Positions 8,953 through 19,587 of a stretch of DNA of 64,000 nt are shown piece by piece. Source of the DNA: an uncultured Sulfitobacter sp. (GTDB lineage: Bacteria > Pseudomonadota > Alphaproteobacteria > Rhodobacterales > Rhodobacteraceae); NCBI GenBank assembly GCA_937138475.1, contig CAKZPD010000028.1, forward strand, positions 62,001 to 126,000, written 5' to 3'. Both the position numbers and the translations under genes were made by a program. The first letter of the stretch is position 1. Each line of letters opens with the position of its first letter. The notes beneath the pieces are model-generated. The model was not told the origin of the DNA and did no database searches. It saw only the letters and a program-made list of their open reading frames with translations.

Positions 8953-10284
8953 ATGAAGAAATTTGTCATGGCCGCGCTGGGCGGAACCTTGGCCGGTGTC
9001 GTCGCAACGACGCAAATCGCCGGACCGCTGCTGGCGCAGGACACCAATGCCAACGCCAACGTCTACGAGCAGCTGGACCTGTTCGGCGACATCTTTGAAC
9101 GCATCCGCGCCCAATATGTAGAAGAGGTCGACGCCGGCAAACTGATCGAAGCGGCGATCAACGGTATGCTGACCTCTCTGGATCCGCATTCCAGCTATTT
9201 GTCGCCCGATGACGCGGCCCAGATGCGCGTGCAAACACGCGGCGAATTCGGTGGGCTTGGCATCGAAGTCACGCAGGAAGACGGCTTTGTCAAAGTGGTC
9301 TCGCCGATTGACGGCACACCCGCCGACGAGGCCGGCATCGAAGCCGGCGATTTCATCACCCATGTGGATGGCGAAACTGTCTTGGGCCTTAATCTGGACG
9401 AAGCGGTGGATCTGATGCGTGGGCCCGTCGGCTCCGAGATCGTCATCACCGTCGTGCGCGAAGGCGAAAGCGAACCGTTCGACGTGACCATCGTGCGCGA
9501 CACGATCAAACTGACAGCCGTGCGCACCCGCACCGAAGGCGAAACCATCGTGCTGCGCGTCACAACCTTTAACGATCAAACCTATCCAAACCTGAAGTCC
9601 GGCCTCGAAAAACAGATCCAAGAGGCCGGCGGCATCGACAAGATCAATGGCATTGTGGTCGATCTGCGCAACAATCCCGGCGGGCTGCTGACCCAGGCGA
9701 TCCGGGTGTCGGATGCCTTTCTTGAGGCCGGTGAAATCGTCAGCACCCGTGGGCGTGACCCGCAGGATGGCGATCGCTTCAACGCAACACCGGGCGATCT
9801 GGCTCAGGGCAAGCCGTTGGTCGTGCTGATCAATGGTGGCTCGGCCTCGGCCTCGGAAATCGTGGCCGGCGCGCTTCAGGATCATCGCCGCGCCATTGTC
9901 GTGGGCACCAAAAGCTTTGGCAAAGGTTCGGTGCAAACCGTGATGCCGCTGCGCAGCGACGGCGCCATGCGCTTGACGACCGCGCGCTACTATACGCCGT
10001 CAGGGCGCTCGATCCAGGCGCTTGGCGTATCCCCTGATATCGTGGTGGAACAGCCGCGCCGCCGCCCCGAGACCGAAGAGCAAAGCGATGCGCGCCCCTC
10101 GCGCTCCGAAGCAGATCTGCGCGGCAGCCTCAACAACGACAGCCTGACCGATGATGAGATCGAACAGATCGAAGCCGATCGCGCCAAGGCCGCCGCCGCC
10201 GCGGCACTGCGGCAAGAGGATTATCAACTGGCCTATGCCATCGACATCCTCAAGGGCCTGTCAAAGCTCGGCCCCTCGCGCTGA
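8953..10284 (+). CDS. ctpA: C-terminal processing peptidase, S41 family (CtpA)
   Basis: Periplasmic serine protease of 443 aa that trims or degrades envelope proteins. A signal peptide/anchor (MKKFVMAALGGTLAGVVATT) is followed by a helical domain, a PDZ domain (about 95-175, GGLGIEVTQEDGFVKV) and the S41 core. The catalytic Ser lies in GGSASASEIV and the Lys in GTKSFGKGSVQ. The C-terminal tail is charged and Ala-rich. It starts 5 nt after the EnvC-like gene, so the two are almost certainly cotranscribed. That matches the known link of Ctp proteases with regulators of murein hydrolases. Confidence 0.95.
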   Translation: MKKFVMAALGGTLAGVVATTQIAGPLLAQDTNANANVYEQLDLFGDIFERIRAQYVEEVDAGKLIEAAINGMLTSLDPHSSYLSPDDAAQMRVQTRGEFGGLGIEVTQEDGFVKVVSPIDGTPADEAGIEAGDFITHVDGETVLGLNLDEAVDLMRGPVGSEIVITVVREGESEPFDVTIVRDTIKLTAVRTRTEGETIVLRVTTFNDQTYPNLKSGLEKQIQEAGGIDKINGIVVDLRNNPGGLLTQAIRVSDAFLEAGEIVSTRGRDPQDGDRFNATPGDLAQGKPLVVLINGGSASASEIVAGALQDHRRAIVVGTKSFGKGSVQTVMPLRSDGAMRLTTARYYTPSGRSIQALGVSPDIVVEQPRRRPETEEQSDARPSRSEADLRGSLNNDSLTDDEIEQIEADRAKAAAAAALRQEDYQLAYAIDILKGLSKLGPSR

Positions 10285-10314
10285 ACTGGCGCGGCCCTTT
10301 GCGTGGGGGCCTGC

Positions 10315-10349
10315 TTCTTTTGTTTTCAAATATCCCCGCCGGAGGCTCC
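10315..10349 (+). repeat. 35-bp 3'-end repeat, copy B, after ctpA
   Basis: Same element as at 2932, with two substitutions (TTTTGTTTTCAAAT in place of TTTTGTTCTTAAAT). It starts 30 nt after the ctpA stop. A GC hairpin GGCCC/GGGCC (10293-10311) directly precedes its T-rich head, making a probable terminator. It lies in the 229-nt convergent gap between ctpA and ilvD; I see nothing else in that gap. Confidence 0.88.
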
Positions 10350-10513
10350 ATCGGCCTGCGGCGGGGCATTGGCGGTTATGGTGCGCGATCAGCTCACCTG
10401 ATATCTGCCGCATTTGCTGATCCGCATCCCAAACAGTTGGCGCCGCCAAAGACCCTGCCCACCCGTCCGGGCAAACAGGGTCAAGATTGCGGCAAGCCGT
10501 CAAACAACGACGG

Positions 10514-12247
10514 TCAAAGCTCCATATAGCTGTGGCGTTCGTCTTTGCCGCCGGGGTGGGTCACAGCACCCAGATAGGTCGGTCCAACCAGCTTGGCATA
10601 TTTCCACAGCGCGCCCGAACCATAGATTGTCTCGCGTGGGCCGGACCATTCCGCCTTGCGTTGCGCCAGCTCGGCGTCGGTCAAATCGACGCTGATCGTG
10701 CCTTTGACCGCATCCAGCGTGATCATATCACCATTGCGGATCAAGGCGATGGGGCCGCCATGCGCCGCTTCGGGGCCGACATGGCCGACACAAAAGCCGC
10801 GCGTCGCGCCAGAAAAACGGCCATCGGTGATCAGCGCCACCTTCTTGCCCATCCCTTGCCCTGACAAGGCCGCCGTGGTGGCCAGCATCTCGCGCATACC
10901 TGGGCCGCCCGATGGGCCCTCGTTGCGGATCACGATCACTTCGCCTTCACAATAGGCGCGGTTCTTGACCGCCTCAAAGGCGTCCTCTTCGCACTCAAAG
11001 ACATTCGCCGGCCCGGTAAAGACGATGTCCTCTTCGGTCATTCCGGCGATTTTCACGATGGCGCCTTCGGGGGCCAAATTGCCTTTCAATCCGACAACAC
11101 CGCCGGTTTTGCTGATCGGGGTTTCAACCGGATAGATCACCCGGCCGTCGGCCTCGCGGTCGATCTTGTCCAGCTCTTCGCCCATGGAAAACCCGGTCGC
11201 GGTCATGCAATCCAGATGGATCAACCCGGCCTTGCGCAGCTCTTTCATCACTACGGGCACGCCGCCGGCTTCGTAAAGGTCTTTGGCCACATAGGCGCCG
11301 CCCGGCTTGAGATCGACAAAATAAGGTGTGTCGCGGAAAATTTCGCACACATCATCAAGGAAGAAATCAATCCCGGCCTCATGGGCCATGGCCGGAAGGT
11401 GCAAACCGGCATTGGTCGAACCGCCGGTGCAGGCGACGATCCGGGCCGCGTTCTCAAGGGATTGGCGGGTGACAATGTCACGGGCGCGGATGTTCTTTTC
11501 GATCAGGTTCATCACAGCAACGCCCGAAGCCTCGGCATAGGCATCGCGCGATTCATAGGGCGCCGGCGCGCCGGATGATTTGGGCAGGGCCAAGCCAATC
11601 GCCTCTGAAACACATGCCATGGTGTTGGCGGTGAATTGCCCGCCGCACGCCCCGGCCGAGGGGCAGGCCACGGCCTCGAGCTTTTCCAGCTCGCAGGTGG
11701 TCATATTGCCGGCCTGATGTTGGCCGACGGCCTCGAACACGTCTTGAACCGTGACATCCTTGCCATTCAGGCGGCCCGGCAGGATCGACCCGCCATAAAG
11801 AAAGACCGACGGCACATTCAGGCGGATCATCGCCATCATCATCCCCGGCAGGGATTTGTCGCATCCCGCCAGACCGACCAGCGCATCATAGCAATGGCCG
11901 CGCATGGTCAGTTCGACCGTATCGGCAATCGCCTCGCGCGAAGCAAGAGAAGAGCGCATCCCCTCGTGGCCCATGGCAATGCCGTCCGTGACGGTGATGG
12001 TGGTGAATTCGCGGGGCGTGCCTTTTGCGGCTTTGACGCCCATCTTGGCGGCTTGGGCCTGACGATTCAGCGCAATGTTACAAGGTGCAGCTTCGTTCCA
12101 GCAGGTCGCCACACCGACCAGCGGCTGATGAATTTCCTCTTCGGTCATCCCCATGGCATAGTAATAGGACCGATGCGGCGCGCGTGCTGGCCCTTCGGTA
12201 ACATGCCGGCTTGGCAATTTGGATTTGTCGAACGTAGAATTGGACAT
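10514..12247 (-). CDS. ilvD: Dihydroxy-acid dehydratase
   Basis: Dehydrates 2,3-dihydroxy acids to 2-oxo acids in valine, isoleucine and CoA synthesis, using an iron-sulfur cluster. The 577-aa product has cluster cysteines in [24 protein letters not shown] and ACTGGSTN, and the family segment [11 protein letters not shown]. The start ATG at 12247 has GAAGG upstream. It stands alone, convergent with ctpA and divergent from the CPBP protease gene. Confidence 0.97.
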   Translation of the reverse strand: MSNSTFDKSKLPSRHVTEGPARAPHRSYYYAMGMTEEEIHQPLVGVATCWNEAAPCNIALNRQAQAAKMGVKAAKGTPREFTTITVTDGIAMGHEGMRSSLASREAIADTVELTMRGHCYDALVGLAGCDKSLPGMMMAMIRLNVPSVFLYGGSILPGRLNGKDVTVQDVFEAVGQHQAGNMTTCELEKLEAVACPSAGACGGQFTANTMACVSEAIGLALPKSSGAPAPYESRDAYAEASGVAVMNLIEKNIRARDIVTRQSLENAARIVACTGGSTNAGLHLPAMAHEAGIDFFLDDVCEIFRDTPYFVDLKPGGAYVAKDLYEAGGVPVVMKELRKAGLIHLDCMTATGFSMGEELDKIDREADGRVIYPVETPISKTGGVVGLKGNLAPEGAIVKIAGMTEEDIVFTGPANVFECEEDAFEAVKNRAYCEGEVIVIRNEGPSGGPGMREMLATTAALSGQGMGKKVALITDGRFSGATRGFCVGHVGPEAAHGGPIALIRNGDMITLDAVKGTISVDLTDAELAQRKAEWSGPRETIYGSGALWKYAKLVGPTYLGAVTHPGGKDERHSYMEL

Positions 12248-12402
12248 AAGGGCAGACCTTCAGCTGAATGGATCGTCGCAACCGGAATAGCGGGCCAATA
12301 TCCGTGCTGCAAGGCTTTGACCGCCCCAAGCCGGTCTTTGCGCTTGATTTTGCAGACTTCGCCTCCTAGCTGAGCCAAACGACATCCCAAGCCGGAGCAA
12401 AG

Positions 12403-13290
12403 ATGCGCTATTTTGAGTATCAGCCACTGATTGATCAGGCACGGCCAAAGGCACAGCTTTGGCGCCTGATTTTGGGGCTGGGGTTGATTGTCGCAATCTA
12501 TGTGATGCTGGGACGCGGTGCGATGACCGTGCTGGGGATGGCCTTGGGCGACGCGGGGGGCGATCTTTACCGACATCTGCCGGCAGGGGGCAGCCCGCTG
12601 GCGATGTATGTGCTGTTGTTTGGGTTCGGATTGCTTGGCGTCGCGGTGGTTTGTGCCACGATGATTGTGCATGGTCGTGGGTTTGCGGGATTGATCGGTC
12701 CGCCGCGGCGCTTTTTGCGGCAGTTCGGGCGGGTCTGCGCGGGTCTTGTGGTGCTTTATGGGGCGGTGCTGGTGCTGCCCCCGTGGGATTTGGGTGCCCC
12801 GCTGGGCGCCAATTTGCCTGTCGCGCTTTGGCTGGGGCTTTTGCCTTTGTCCTTGGTGGCCGTCCTGGTGCAGGTCAGCGCAGAAGAGCTGCTGTTCCGC
12901 GGCTATCTGCAACAGCAGCTTGCCGCGCGGTTCAACGGCGCGTGGGTGTTCGTTCTGGTGCCGTCTGTGCTGTTTGGCCTTGGCCATTTCATGCCCGACC
13001 AAGCCGGCGACAACGCGGGCCTGATCGCGCTTTGGGCGATGGTTTTTGGGGTCCTGCTTGCGGATATCACCGCGCGCGCCGGAACGCTTGGCCCCGCGAT
13101 TGCGCTGCATTTTGTCAATAACATCACCGCGATTTTGATCATTTCTGTGCCAGACAGTTTGTCAGGTCTGGCGCTTTTTACCGGGCCGTTTGACATGAAC
13201 GACACCCAGGCCTTTCGGGCTTGGCTGCCGGTGGATTTCGCGTTGATGTGGCTAAGCTGGTTGGTGGCGCGCATTGCCATTCGCCGCTGA
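12403..13290 (+). CDS. CPBP family intramembrane metalloprotease
   Basis: A 295-aa polytopic membrane protein with about eight hydrophobic segments. The CPBP (CAAX-type/Abi) active site is complete: SAEELLFRGYLQQ supplies the Glu-Glu pair and Arg, FGLGHF supplies the first His, and LHFVNN the second His/Asn. The substrate is unknown; bacterial members act in processing of membrane-associated peptides. It is divergent from ilvD and precedes accD by 60 nt on the same strand, so it may be cotranscribed with accD-folC. Confidence 0.88.
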   Translation: MRYFEYQPLIDQARPKAQLWRLILGLGLIVAIYVMLGRGAMTVLGMALGDAGGDLYRHLPAGGSPLAMYVLLFGFGLLGVAVVCATMIVHGRGFAGLIGPPRRFLRQFGRVCAGLVVLYGAVLVLPPWDLGAPLGANLPVALWLGLLPLSLVAVLVQVSAEELLFRGYLQQQLAARFNGAWVFVLVPSVLFGLGHFMPDQAGDNAGLIALWAMVFGVLLADITARAGTLGPAIALHFVNNITAILIISVPDSLSGLALFTGPFDMNDTQAFRAWLPVDFALMWLSWLVARIAIRR

Positions 13291-13350
13291 TTGCACTTTT
13301 TCCAGCGGGCGACTATCTAGGGCCTGACCAATGCCAAAGGGGCGAGAAGA

Positions 13351-14262
13351 ATGAACTGGATCACCAACTATGTCCGGCCACGGATCAATTCGATTTTCTC
13401 GCGCCGCGAGACACCGGACAACCTTTGGACCAAATGTCCCGAATGTGGCACCATGTTGTTCCATCGCGAGGTCAGCGAAAACCTGAATGTGTGCACCAAT
13501 TGTGACCACCACATGCACATCACCCCGCGCGCCCGGTTCGAAGCGCTTTTTGATGGCGGTATCTTTACCGAAGTCAAAGTCCCGGCGTCCAAGCCCGATC
13601 CGTTGCAGTTTCGCGATCAAAAGAAATACCCTGACCGTTTGAAGGCGGCGCAAAAACAGACCGGCGAATCCGAGGCGATGTTGGTGGCCTGCGGTGAAAT
13701 CGGCCGCACCCCGATCGTGGCCGCAGCCCAGGATTTTTCCTTTATGGCCGGGTCGATGGGGATGTATGTGGGCAATGCGATCATTGCCGCAGCACAAGAG
13801 GCGGTTAAGCTCAAGCGGCCGCTTATCTTGTTCTCGGCCGCAGGTGGCGCACGGATGCAAGAAGGCATCCTGTCGCTGATGCAAATGCCGCGCACGACTG
13901 TGGCGGTGCAGATGCTGAAAGAGGCCGGGCTGCCGTATATCGTCGTGCTGACGCATCCGACAACCGGCGGCGTAACCGCCAGCTATGCGATGCTGGGGGA
14001 TGTCCATATCGCCGAACCCAATGCGCTGATCTGTTTTGCCGGCCCTCGGGTGATTGAACAAACGATCCGCGAAAAGCTGCCCGAAGGGTTTCAGCGCGCC
14101 GAATACCTGTTGGACCACGGCATGCTTGACCGCGTGACCCCGCGCACCCAATTGCGGGACGAGCTGATCTCGATCACGCGGATGCTTTTGGGTCAACCGC
14201 CGGCGATCAAGGGTGATCTGCCTGCGCCCAAGACCGACAAGACACCACCCGAGGCGCCATGA
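13351..14262 (+). CDS. accD: Acetyl-CoA carboxylase carboxyltransferase subunit beta
   Basis: Beta subunit of the carboxyltransferase half of acetyl-CoA carboxylase, which makes malonyl-CoA for fatty acid synthesis. At 303 aa it has normal length. The N-terminal zinc ribbon is clear ([11 protein letters not shown], then VCTNCDHHM). The crotonase-like core contains [14 protein letters not shown] and [12 protein letters not shown]. It shares a four-base ATGA overlap with folC, a common accD-folC pair. Confidence 0.97.
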   Translation: MNWITNYVRPRINSIFSRRETPDNLWTKCPECGTMLFHREVSENLNVCTNCDHHMHITPRARFEALFDGGIFTEVKVPASKPDPLQFRDQKKYPDRLKAAQKQTGESEAMLVACGEIGRTPIVAAAQDFSFMAGSMGMYVGNAIIAAAQEAVKLKRPLILFSAAGGARMQEGILSLMQMPRTTVAVQMLKEAGLPYIVVLTHPTTGGVTASYAMLGDVHIAEPNALICFAGPRVIEQTIREKLPEGFQRAEYLLDHGMLDRVTPRTQLRDELISITRMLLGQPPAIKGDLPAPKTDKTPPEAP

Positions 14263-15533
14263 CCCCCCAAACATCGGATGCCATCCTTGCCCGGATGATG
14301 GCCCTTCATCCCAAGATCATTGACCTGACGCTGGATCGTGTCTGGCGCCTTTTGGATGCGCTGGGAAATCCGCAAAACGATCTGCCGCCGGTGATCCACA
14401 TTGCCGGAACCAATGGAAAAGGATCGACCCAGGCCATGATCCGCGCCGGTCTTGAGGCGGCAGGCAAACAGGTGCACGCCTATACCTCGCCGCATCTGGC
14501 CCGGTTCCACGAACGGATCCGTCTGGCGGGCGCATTGATCAGCGAAGACGCGCTGAGCGCCATCCTGGACGAATGCTATGCCGCCAATGGCGATCAGGCG
14601 ATCACCTATTTTGAGATCACGACCTGTGCCGCCATCTTGGCCTTTGCCCGTAAACCCGCCGATTATACCTTGCTTGAGGTCGGTCTGGGCGGGCGGCTGG
14701 ACGCAACGAATGTCATCGCAAAGCCGGCAATGACGGTGATCACCCCGGTGTCGATCGACCATGAACAGTTTCTGGGCGATACGCTGGCCAAGATTGCTGC
14801 CGAAAAGGCCGGAATAATCAAGCGCGGCGTGCCCTGTGTTGTCGGGCCGCAAAGCGATGACGGGCTTGAGGTAATCGAGGCGGTGGCCGCGAAATTGGCG
14901 GCGCCGGTGCTGGCCTATGGCCAACATTGGCATGCCGCCCCTGAACACGGGCGCATGGTTTTTCAGGATGAAACCGGCCTGCTGGACCTGCCGCGCCCAA
15001 ATTTGCCAGGCGACCACCAGATACAAAACGCGGGCGCGGCATTGGCGGTGCTGCGCCACCTTGGCGTCGACAACGCCGCCTGCGAGGCCGCAGTTACACA
15101 GGCCCAATGGCCGGCGCGGATGCAAAAGCTGCGGGTCGGTCCGTTGATTGACCTGGCCCCGCAGGCCGACCTATGGCTGGATGGCGGCCATAATCCGGCG
15201 GCGGGTGTGGCTTTGGCCGATGTGTTGGCCACTTTGCCGGCGCGGCCAACACATTTGATTTGCGGGATGCTGAACACCAAGGACATTGGCGGGTATTTGC
15301 GCCCCCTGGCCCGCGTCGCGGCCAGCCTGACCGCCGTTTCAATCCCCGGCGAGGCCAATACCCTGCCCGCCGAAGCCACCGCTGCCATGGCGACCGAGGT
15401 CGGGCTTAAGGCGGCAACGGCCGGATCGGTCGCGCAGGCGGTGCGTCAGCTCAGCGCCCAAGACCCCGGCGCCCGCATTTTGATTTGTGGCTCGCTCTAT
15501 CTGGCGGGGGCGGTGCTGCGCGAGAACGGCTAA
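14259..15533 (+). CDS. folC: Bifunctional folylpolyglutamate synthase / dihydrofolate synthase
   Basis: Adds glutamate to dihydropteroate and folates. The 424-aa protein has the Mur-ligase layout: P-loop [16 protein letters not shown] (about residues 45-60), the substrate segment [18 protein letters not shown], and [13 protein letters not shown]; the C-terminal domain has [11 protein letters not shown]. It is translationally coupled to accD and ends tail to tail with zapE, overlapping it by 4 nt. Confidence 0.95.
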   Translation: MTPQTSDAILARMMALHPKIIDLTLDRVWRLLDALGNPQNDLPPVIHIAGTNGKGSTQAMIRAGLEAAGKQVHAYTSPHLARFHERIRLAGALISEDALSAILDECYAANGDQAITYFEITTCAAILAFARKPADYTLLEVGLGGRLDATNVIAKPAMTVITPVSIDHEQFLGDTLAKIAAEKAGIIKRGVPCVVGPQSDDGLEVIEAVAAKLAAPVLAYGQHWHAAPEHGRMVFQDETGLLDLPRPNLPGDHQIQNAGAALAVLRHLGVDNAACEAAVTQAQWPARMQKLRVGPLIDLAPQADLWLDGGHNPAAGVALADVLATLPARPTHLICGMLNTKDIGGYLRPLARVAASLTAVSIPGEANTLPAEATAAMATEVGLKAATAGSVAQAVRQLSAQDPGARILICGSLYLAGAVLRENG

Positions 15534-16600
15534 AGGCCCCAGCCTTGCGATTGCATCTCGCGCAATCGCGAGGCGGTGCGCTCAAATTCAAAGGTGCCCT
15601 CGCCCTCAAGATACAGCATTTCCGGGGTGGCCGCCGCGGATGCGATCAGCCGCACCTTGGCCTCGTAAAGGGCATCAATCAAGGTCACAAAGCGCTTGGC
15701 CTCGTTGAAGTTGCTGCGCGACAGGGCCGGGATGTCATCCAACACCAAAACCCGCACCGCTTGCGCAATGGCCAGATAATCAGCCGGTCCCAGATGCGCG
15801 GCGCACAGCGTATGAAAGCGCGCGCGCGCGGCACCGTTGCGGAACTCTGGCAAAATCAGATCGCGCCCATTGACCCGCAACACCAGCGGATCACCCGTCC
15901 CCCCGGCCAGATCGCGCCAAATCGCGTCCATGGCTGCGCGGCTGTCTGCGTTGATCGGGGTGAAATAGACCGGGCTGCCACCCAAGCGGTCTTGCCGGTA
16001 ATCTGTGGGGCTGACCAATTCATGAATATCCAGATGTCGTTCAATCAACGCAATAAACGGCAAGAACAAATGCCGGTTCAGCCCGTCCTTATACAAATCC
16101 CCCGGCGCCCGGTTCGAGGTGGTGATCACCACCACACCTTGATCAAACAATGCCTGGAAAAGCCGCCCGACAATCATCGCATCCGTGATGTCTGACACCT
16201 GCATTTCGTCAAAGGCCAATAAACGCAGATCCGCCGCCACTTGCGCTGCAACCGGGGCAATCGCATCCTCTGCGCCGCTTTTGCGCACCTCGTGCATGGC
16301 GGCATGAATTTCTTGCATAAAGGCATGGAAATGCACCCGGCGCGCGGGGATCTCTCCCAAATGTTCAACGAATAAATCCATCAACATCGACTTGCCGCGC
16401 CCGACACCGCCCCAAAGATACAGCCCCTTGGGCGGCGCAGATGCCCGGCGGAACAACCCCTTTTTGCGGGGGGCAAGCAGCCCTTGGCGCAAGGCATCCA
16501 ACCGGGGCAAGATTGCGCGCTGCGCCGGATCGCTTTGCAAGGCGCCGCAGGCAATCTTTTGTTCATAAATATCCAAAAAACTTTCCATAGCCTTCGGCAT
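15530..16600 (-). CDS. zapE: Cell division protein ZapE (AFG1-like ATPase)
   Basis: AFG1/ZapE-type AAA ATPase of 356 aa. The Walker A loop is LWGGVGRGKSMLMD (about residue 60) and the Walker B is LLAFDEMQVSD. VVITTSNRAPGDLYKDGLNR is the sensor/arginine region. ZapE interacts with FtsZ in enterobacteria; mitochondrial AFG1 helps protein quality control, so the role here is inferred. The second in-frame ATG at 16588 is a possible start. It is divergent from the MFS gene. Confidence 0.93.
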   Translation of the reverse strand: MPKAMESFLDIYEQKIACGALQSDPAQRAILPRLDALRQGLLAPRKKGLFRRASAPPKGLYLWGGVGRGKSMLMDLFVEHLGEIPARRVHFHAFMQEIHAAMHEVRKSGAEDAIAPVAAQVAADLRLLAFDEMQVSDITDAMIVGRLFQALFDQGVVVITTSNRAPGDLYKDGLNRHLFLPFIALIERHLDIHELVSPTDYRQDRLGGSPVYFTPINADSRAAMDAIWRDLAGGTGDPLVLRVNGRDLILPEFRNGAARARFHTLCAAHLGPADYLAIAQAVRVLVLDDIPALSRSNFNEAKRFVTLIDALYEAKVRLIASAAATPEMLYLEGEGTFEFERTASRLREMQSQGWGL

Positions 16601-16672
16601 AGCTTGCCGTTCGCGGGGTGAAAAGATGCCCTTGCATCAATTTCCCTGATGGCGGGCTGAAAAATTGCTGAA

Positions 16673-16703
16673 TTGACGGAGCGGATGGAACCGGCAATAT
16701 AAC
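16673..16703 (+). promoter_or_regulatory. Probable sigma-70 promoter of the MFS gene
   Basis: TTGACG (16673-16678) and ATATAA/TATAAC (16697-16703) are spaced 18-19 nt apart, 23 nt upstream of the ATG at 16727, which has AAAGGA as ribosome-binding site. The match to the consensus is good for a GC-rich genome, but it is unproven. Confidence 0.5.
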
Positions 16704-16726
16704 GCGACTTTTTAAAGGACATTCCC

Positions 16727-17968
16727 ATGGAACACCGCGCACCGCTTTTTACCCCGGTTTTGATCGTGGGCTGTGTGATCATCATGGTCAGCTTTGCGGT
16801 GCGGGCGTCATTTGGGGTGTTTCAGATCCCCATCGCCGAAGAATTCGGCTGGTTGCGGGCCGAATTTTCCTTGGCGATTGCGATCCAAAACCTGGCATGG
16901 GGCATTGGCCAGCCGATATTTGGCGCCGTCGCCGAAAAGATTGGCGACCGGCGGGCGATTATCATCGGGGCGGTGGTTTATGCCCTTGGAATGATCTTGT
17001 CGGCCAATTCCGCGACACCTTTGGCCCATCAAGCCTATGCTTGGCTGGTGGGGTTTGGCATTGCCGGGACTGGCTTTGGCGTCATTCTGGCGGTGGTGGG
17101 GCGCGCGGCCTCGGCCGATAACCGCTCGATGGCCTTGGCCATCGCCACCGCCGCCGGCAGCGCCGGTCAGGTGGTCGGGGCGCCGGTGGCCGAATGGATG
17201 CTGGGCTTTTTGACCTGGCAGATGACCTTCACCGTCTTTGCCGGTGCGATTTTGGCACTGATCCTGACCTTGCCGCTGATGCGCGCGCCGCAGATTGCCA
17301 GCCGAACCGAGCTGGAGGAAACCCTGGGCGAGATCCTTGGCAAAGCCTTTCGCGATCCGTCCTATACGTTGATCTTTCTGGGGTTCTTTTCCTGCGGGTA
17401 TCAGCTGGCCTTTGTCACGGCGCATTTTCCCGCCTTCGTAACCGAGCTGTGTGGGCCGATTTTACCCGGCAGCTTGCTGCACAGCGCCGGGGTCACGACC
17501 ACTTCGGCGTTGGGCGCTGTGGCGATTTCGCTGATCGGGCTGGCCAATATTGCCGGGACGTTGTTGGCCGGCTGGGCGGGCAAGCGCTATTCCAAGAAAT
17601 ACCTTCTGGCAGGGATATATGCAGGGCGCACGATCGTTGCTGCGTTGTTTATCATGCTGCCGATCACACCGCTGAGCGTGATCGTGTTTTCCGTCGCGAT
17701 GGGGTCGTTGTGGTTGGCCACGGTGCCGCTGACCTCGGGGTTGGTCGCGCATATTTATGGCCTGCGCTATATGGGCACGCTTTATGGTATCGTGTTCTTC
17801 AGTCACCAGCTGGGCAGTTTCCTAGGGGTTTGGCTGGGGGGGCGCATGTATGACGTTTATGGCGATTACACCACGGTTTGGTGGATCGGTGTTGGCGTTG
17901 GCGCCTTTAGCGCGATTGTGCACCTGCCCATTCGAGAAAAACGGCTGGAAGGTCTGGCGATTGCCTAG
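16727..17968 (+). CDS. MFS transporter
   Basis: A 413-aa major facilitator with about 12 hydrophobic helices. The loop after helix 2 (GAVAEKIGDRRAIIIG) is the MFS signature between helices 2 and 3. The pattern resembles the monocarboxylate/oxalate-formate branch of MFS carriers, but the substrate cannot be read from sequence. The gene has its own promoter-like sequence and stands alone, convergent with the ornithine cyclodeaminase-like gene. Confidence 0.88.
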   Translation: MEHRAPLFTPVLIVGCVIIMVSFAVRASFGVFQIPIAEEFGWLRAEFSLAIAIQNLAWGIGQPIFGAVAEKIGDRRAIIIGAVVYALGMILSANSATPLAHQAYAWLVGFGIAGTGFGVILAVVGRAASADNRSMALAIATAAGSAGQVVGAPVAEWMLGFLTWQMTFTVFAGAILALILTLPLMRAPQIASRTELEETLGEILGKAFRDPSYTLIFLGFFSCGYQLAFVTAHFPAFVTELCGPILPGSLLHSAGVTTTSALGAVAISLIGLANIAGTLLAGWAGKRYSKKYLLAGIYAGRTIVAALFIMLPITPLSVIVFSVAMGSLWLATVPLTSGLVAHIYGLRYMGTLYGIVFFSHQLGSFLGVWLGGRMYDVYGDYTTVWWIGVGVGAFSAIVHLPIREKRLEGLAIA

Positions 17969-18011
17969 GATCGGTATTTGCCACCCACCGATGGTGGTGG
18001 GGGCGATGGGC

Positions 18012-18046
18012 GGAGCCTCCGGCGGGGATATTTAAGAACAAAAGAA
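18012..18046 (-). repeat. 35-bp 3'-end repeat, copy C
   Basis: Identical to copy A but on the minus strand (plus strand reads GGAGCCTCCGGCGGGG then ATATTTAAGAACAAAAGAA). It begins 12 nt after the stop of the minus-strand cyclodeaminase-like gene, in a convergent gap. No strong hairpin precedes it here. Confidence 0.9.
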
Positions 18047-18058
18047 GGGGCGGGCGCT

Positions 18059-18970
18059 TCAGCTTTGCCAGCGGTCCAGAATATGGCGGCTGGTCATCAG
18101 GTCGAGGTGGGCGCCGCCGCCATTTTTGAACAGGGTGATTTCATCGTCTGAGGTGCGGGTGAATTTTTCTGGCTGATAGTGGTCAGCGATCACAGCGCCG
18201 CGCTGCAAGACGCCGGTCTCAAGCGGGATTTTCAGCTCGCCTATGTGGGCCAGAGTGGTGTCAAAGCTGTCGACGAAAATGCGGGCGCGGGACAGGGCGG
18301 TGTCGTCGGCTTCGCGCATGTCGGGGCGGTAGGCGCCGATCAGGTCGATATGTTGGCCCGGCTGGAGCCATGCGCCCAGAAGGAGCGGCTGTGTCGACAT
18401 GGTGGCGCTGGTGATGATGTCGGCGGATTTTACTGCGGCTTCCAGATCCTGTGCAATGTGCAGGCCAGGAATGTCTCTGGCCATAGCCTGAGCGTTTGGG
18501 AGGCTGCGGTTCCAGAGGGTGAACCGGGCGTCGGGGAAGAGGGCGCTGTATGCGGCATGAAGGCCGCGCCCTTGGGTGCCGGCGCCGATGATCAAGATTT
18601 TGCGGCTGTCTTTTCGGGCAAGGCGGCGGGCCGCGAGCAGACTGTCACCTGCGGTTTTCCATTTGGTCACGAGGTGAAAGTCGATGATCGCCTGCAAGGT
18701 GCCATCCTGGTCTGAGTAGAGGCTGACGCCGCCATTGACCATCGGTTTTCCCTGGCTGGGGTTGCCGGGAAACACGGTGGCCGATTTGACAGCAAGGCCA
18801 AGCCCGTCGATCCAGGCGGCACGGTTCAGCAATGTGTCAGGATCGCGGTAAAGGAAGCTGTCGGTGATTTCGGCCTTTGGGCGCAGGTGTCCGGCGGCCA
18901 GCGCATCGGTCAGGGGCAGCCAATCCAGCTTGGCGTCGCCTTCTGCGAAGGGGATGAACGGGATATTCAT
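18059..18970 (-). CDS. Ornithine cyclodeaminase / mu-crystallin family protein
   Basis: A 303-aa NAD(P)-dependent enzyme of the OCD/mu-crystallin family. The Rossmann loop ILIIGAGTQGRGLHAAY starts at about residue 124. The substrate half carries SATVFPGNPSQGKPMVNGG. Members include ornithine cyclodeaminase, alanine dehydrogenase and imine reductases; the true substrate here is open. It overlaps the upstream HAD gene by an ATGA and is the last gene of the fghA-UPF0178-HAD-ocd run. Confidence 0.85.
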   Translation of the reverse strand: MNIPFIPFAEGDAKLDWLPLTDALAAGHLRPKAEITDSFLYRDPDTLLNRAAWIDGLGLAVKSATVFPGNPSQGKPMVNGGVSLYSDQDGTLQAIIDFHLVTKWKTAGDSLLAARRLARKDSRKILIIGAGTQGRGLHAAYSALFPDARFTLWNRSLPNAQAMARDIPGLHIAQDLEAAVKSADIITSATMSTQPLLLGAWLQPGQHIDLIGAYRPDMREADDTALSRARIFVDSFDTTLAHIGELKIPLETGVLQRGAVIADHYQPEKFTRTSDDEITLFKNGGGAHLDLMTSRHILDRWQS

Positions 18971-19587
18971 TGTGCCTCCTGGGGGGTTAGCAGCCCTTCG
19001 GAGACAAGCCGGTCGGCCCAGCCTTGTGGGCCGTCAAACAGGTGGGCGTTCCAGCCGCGGGCGCGGGCCTGTTCGATATTGGCGGGACGGTCGTCGGTGA
19101 ACAACAGGTGCTGCGGGGCGATGCCGCTTTCGCGTTCTAGGATCGCATAGATCTGCGCTGCTGGCTTGATGACCTGTAAATGCCCCGAGATGAAATCGCG
19201 ATCAAATTCGTGCAAGAAATCATAGTGCCGTGCCGCAAGTTCATAGCTTTGGATGCCGAAATTGGTCAGGGAAAAAACCGCCACCCCCTTGGCGCGAAGC
19301 GCCCGCATCAGACGGACAGAATGGTCGATGACCGGGCTGGCGATTTCGATCCAATTGTCATGCCAGGCGCGGATTTCCGCGCGCCATGTCGGATTGGCCT
19401 CGGCGGTGTCATAGATGGTCTGCGTAAATGGCGCGCCCGTGTCGATAAGGTCGTTCATCGCATGCAGATCGACGTCCTGGAACATCTGCTTGCGGCGCTG
19501 GGGCCCGATTTGCCGATCGAAAAACCGTTCGGGATGCCATTCAATCAGCACATTGCCGATGTCAAAAACCACAGCCTGAATATTCAT
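18967..19587 (-). CDS. HAD-IA family hydrolase
   Basis: A 206-aa haloacid dehalogenase-type phosphatase. Motif I is [15 protein letters not shown], the DxGN variant typical of YihX-like sugar-phosphate phosphatases. Motif II is FSLTNFG, motif III Lys is in [13 protein letters not shown], and motif IV is [13 protein letters not shown]. It is linked by 4-nt overlaps to genes on both sides. The substrate is unknown. Confidence 0.88.
   Translation of the reverse strand: MNIQAVVFDIGNVLIEWHPERFFDRQIGPQRRKQMFQDVDLHAMNDLIDTGAPFTQTIYDTAEANPTWRAEIRAWHDNWIEIASPVIDHSVRLMRALRAKGVAVFSLTNFGIQSYELAARHYDFLHEFDRDFISGHLQVIKPAAQIYAILERESGIAPQHLLFTDDRPANIEQARARGWNAHLFDGPQGWADRLVSEGLLTPQEAQ

Noticed and set aside
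8950-9936. 328-aa open frame on the minus strand opposite ctpA
   Set aside because: Mirror frame of a GC-rich gene; ctpA has full S41 motifs on the plus strand and the mirror product is Asp/His/Gly-rich without any family pattern.
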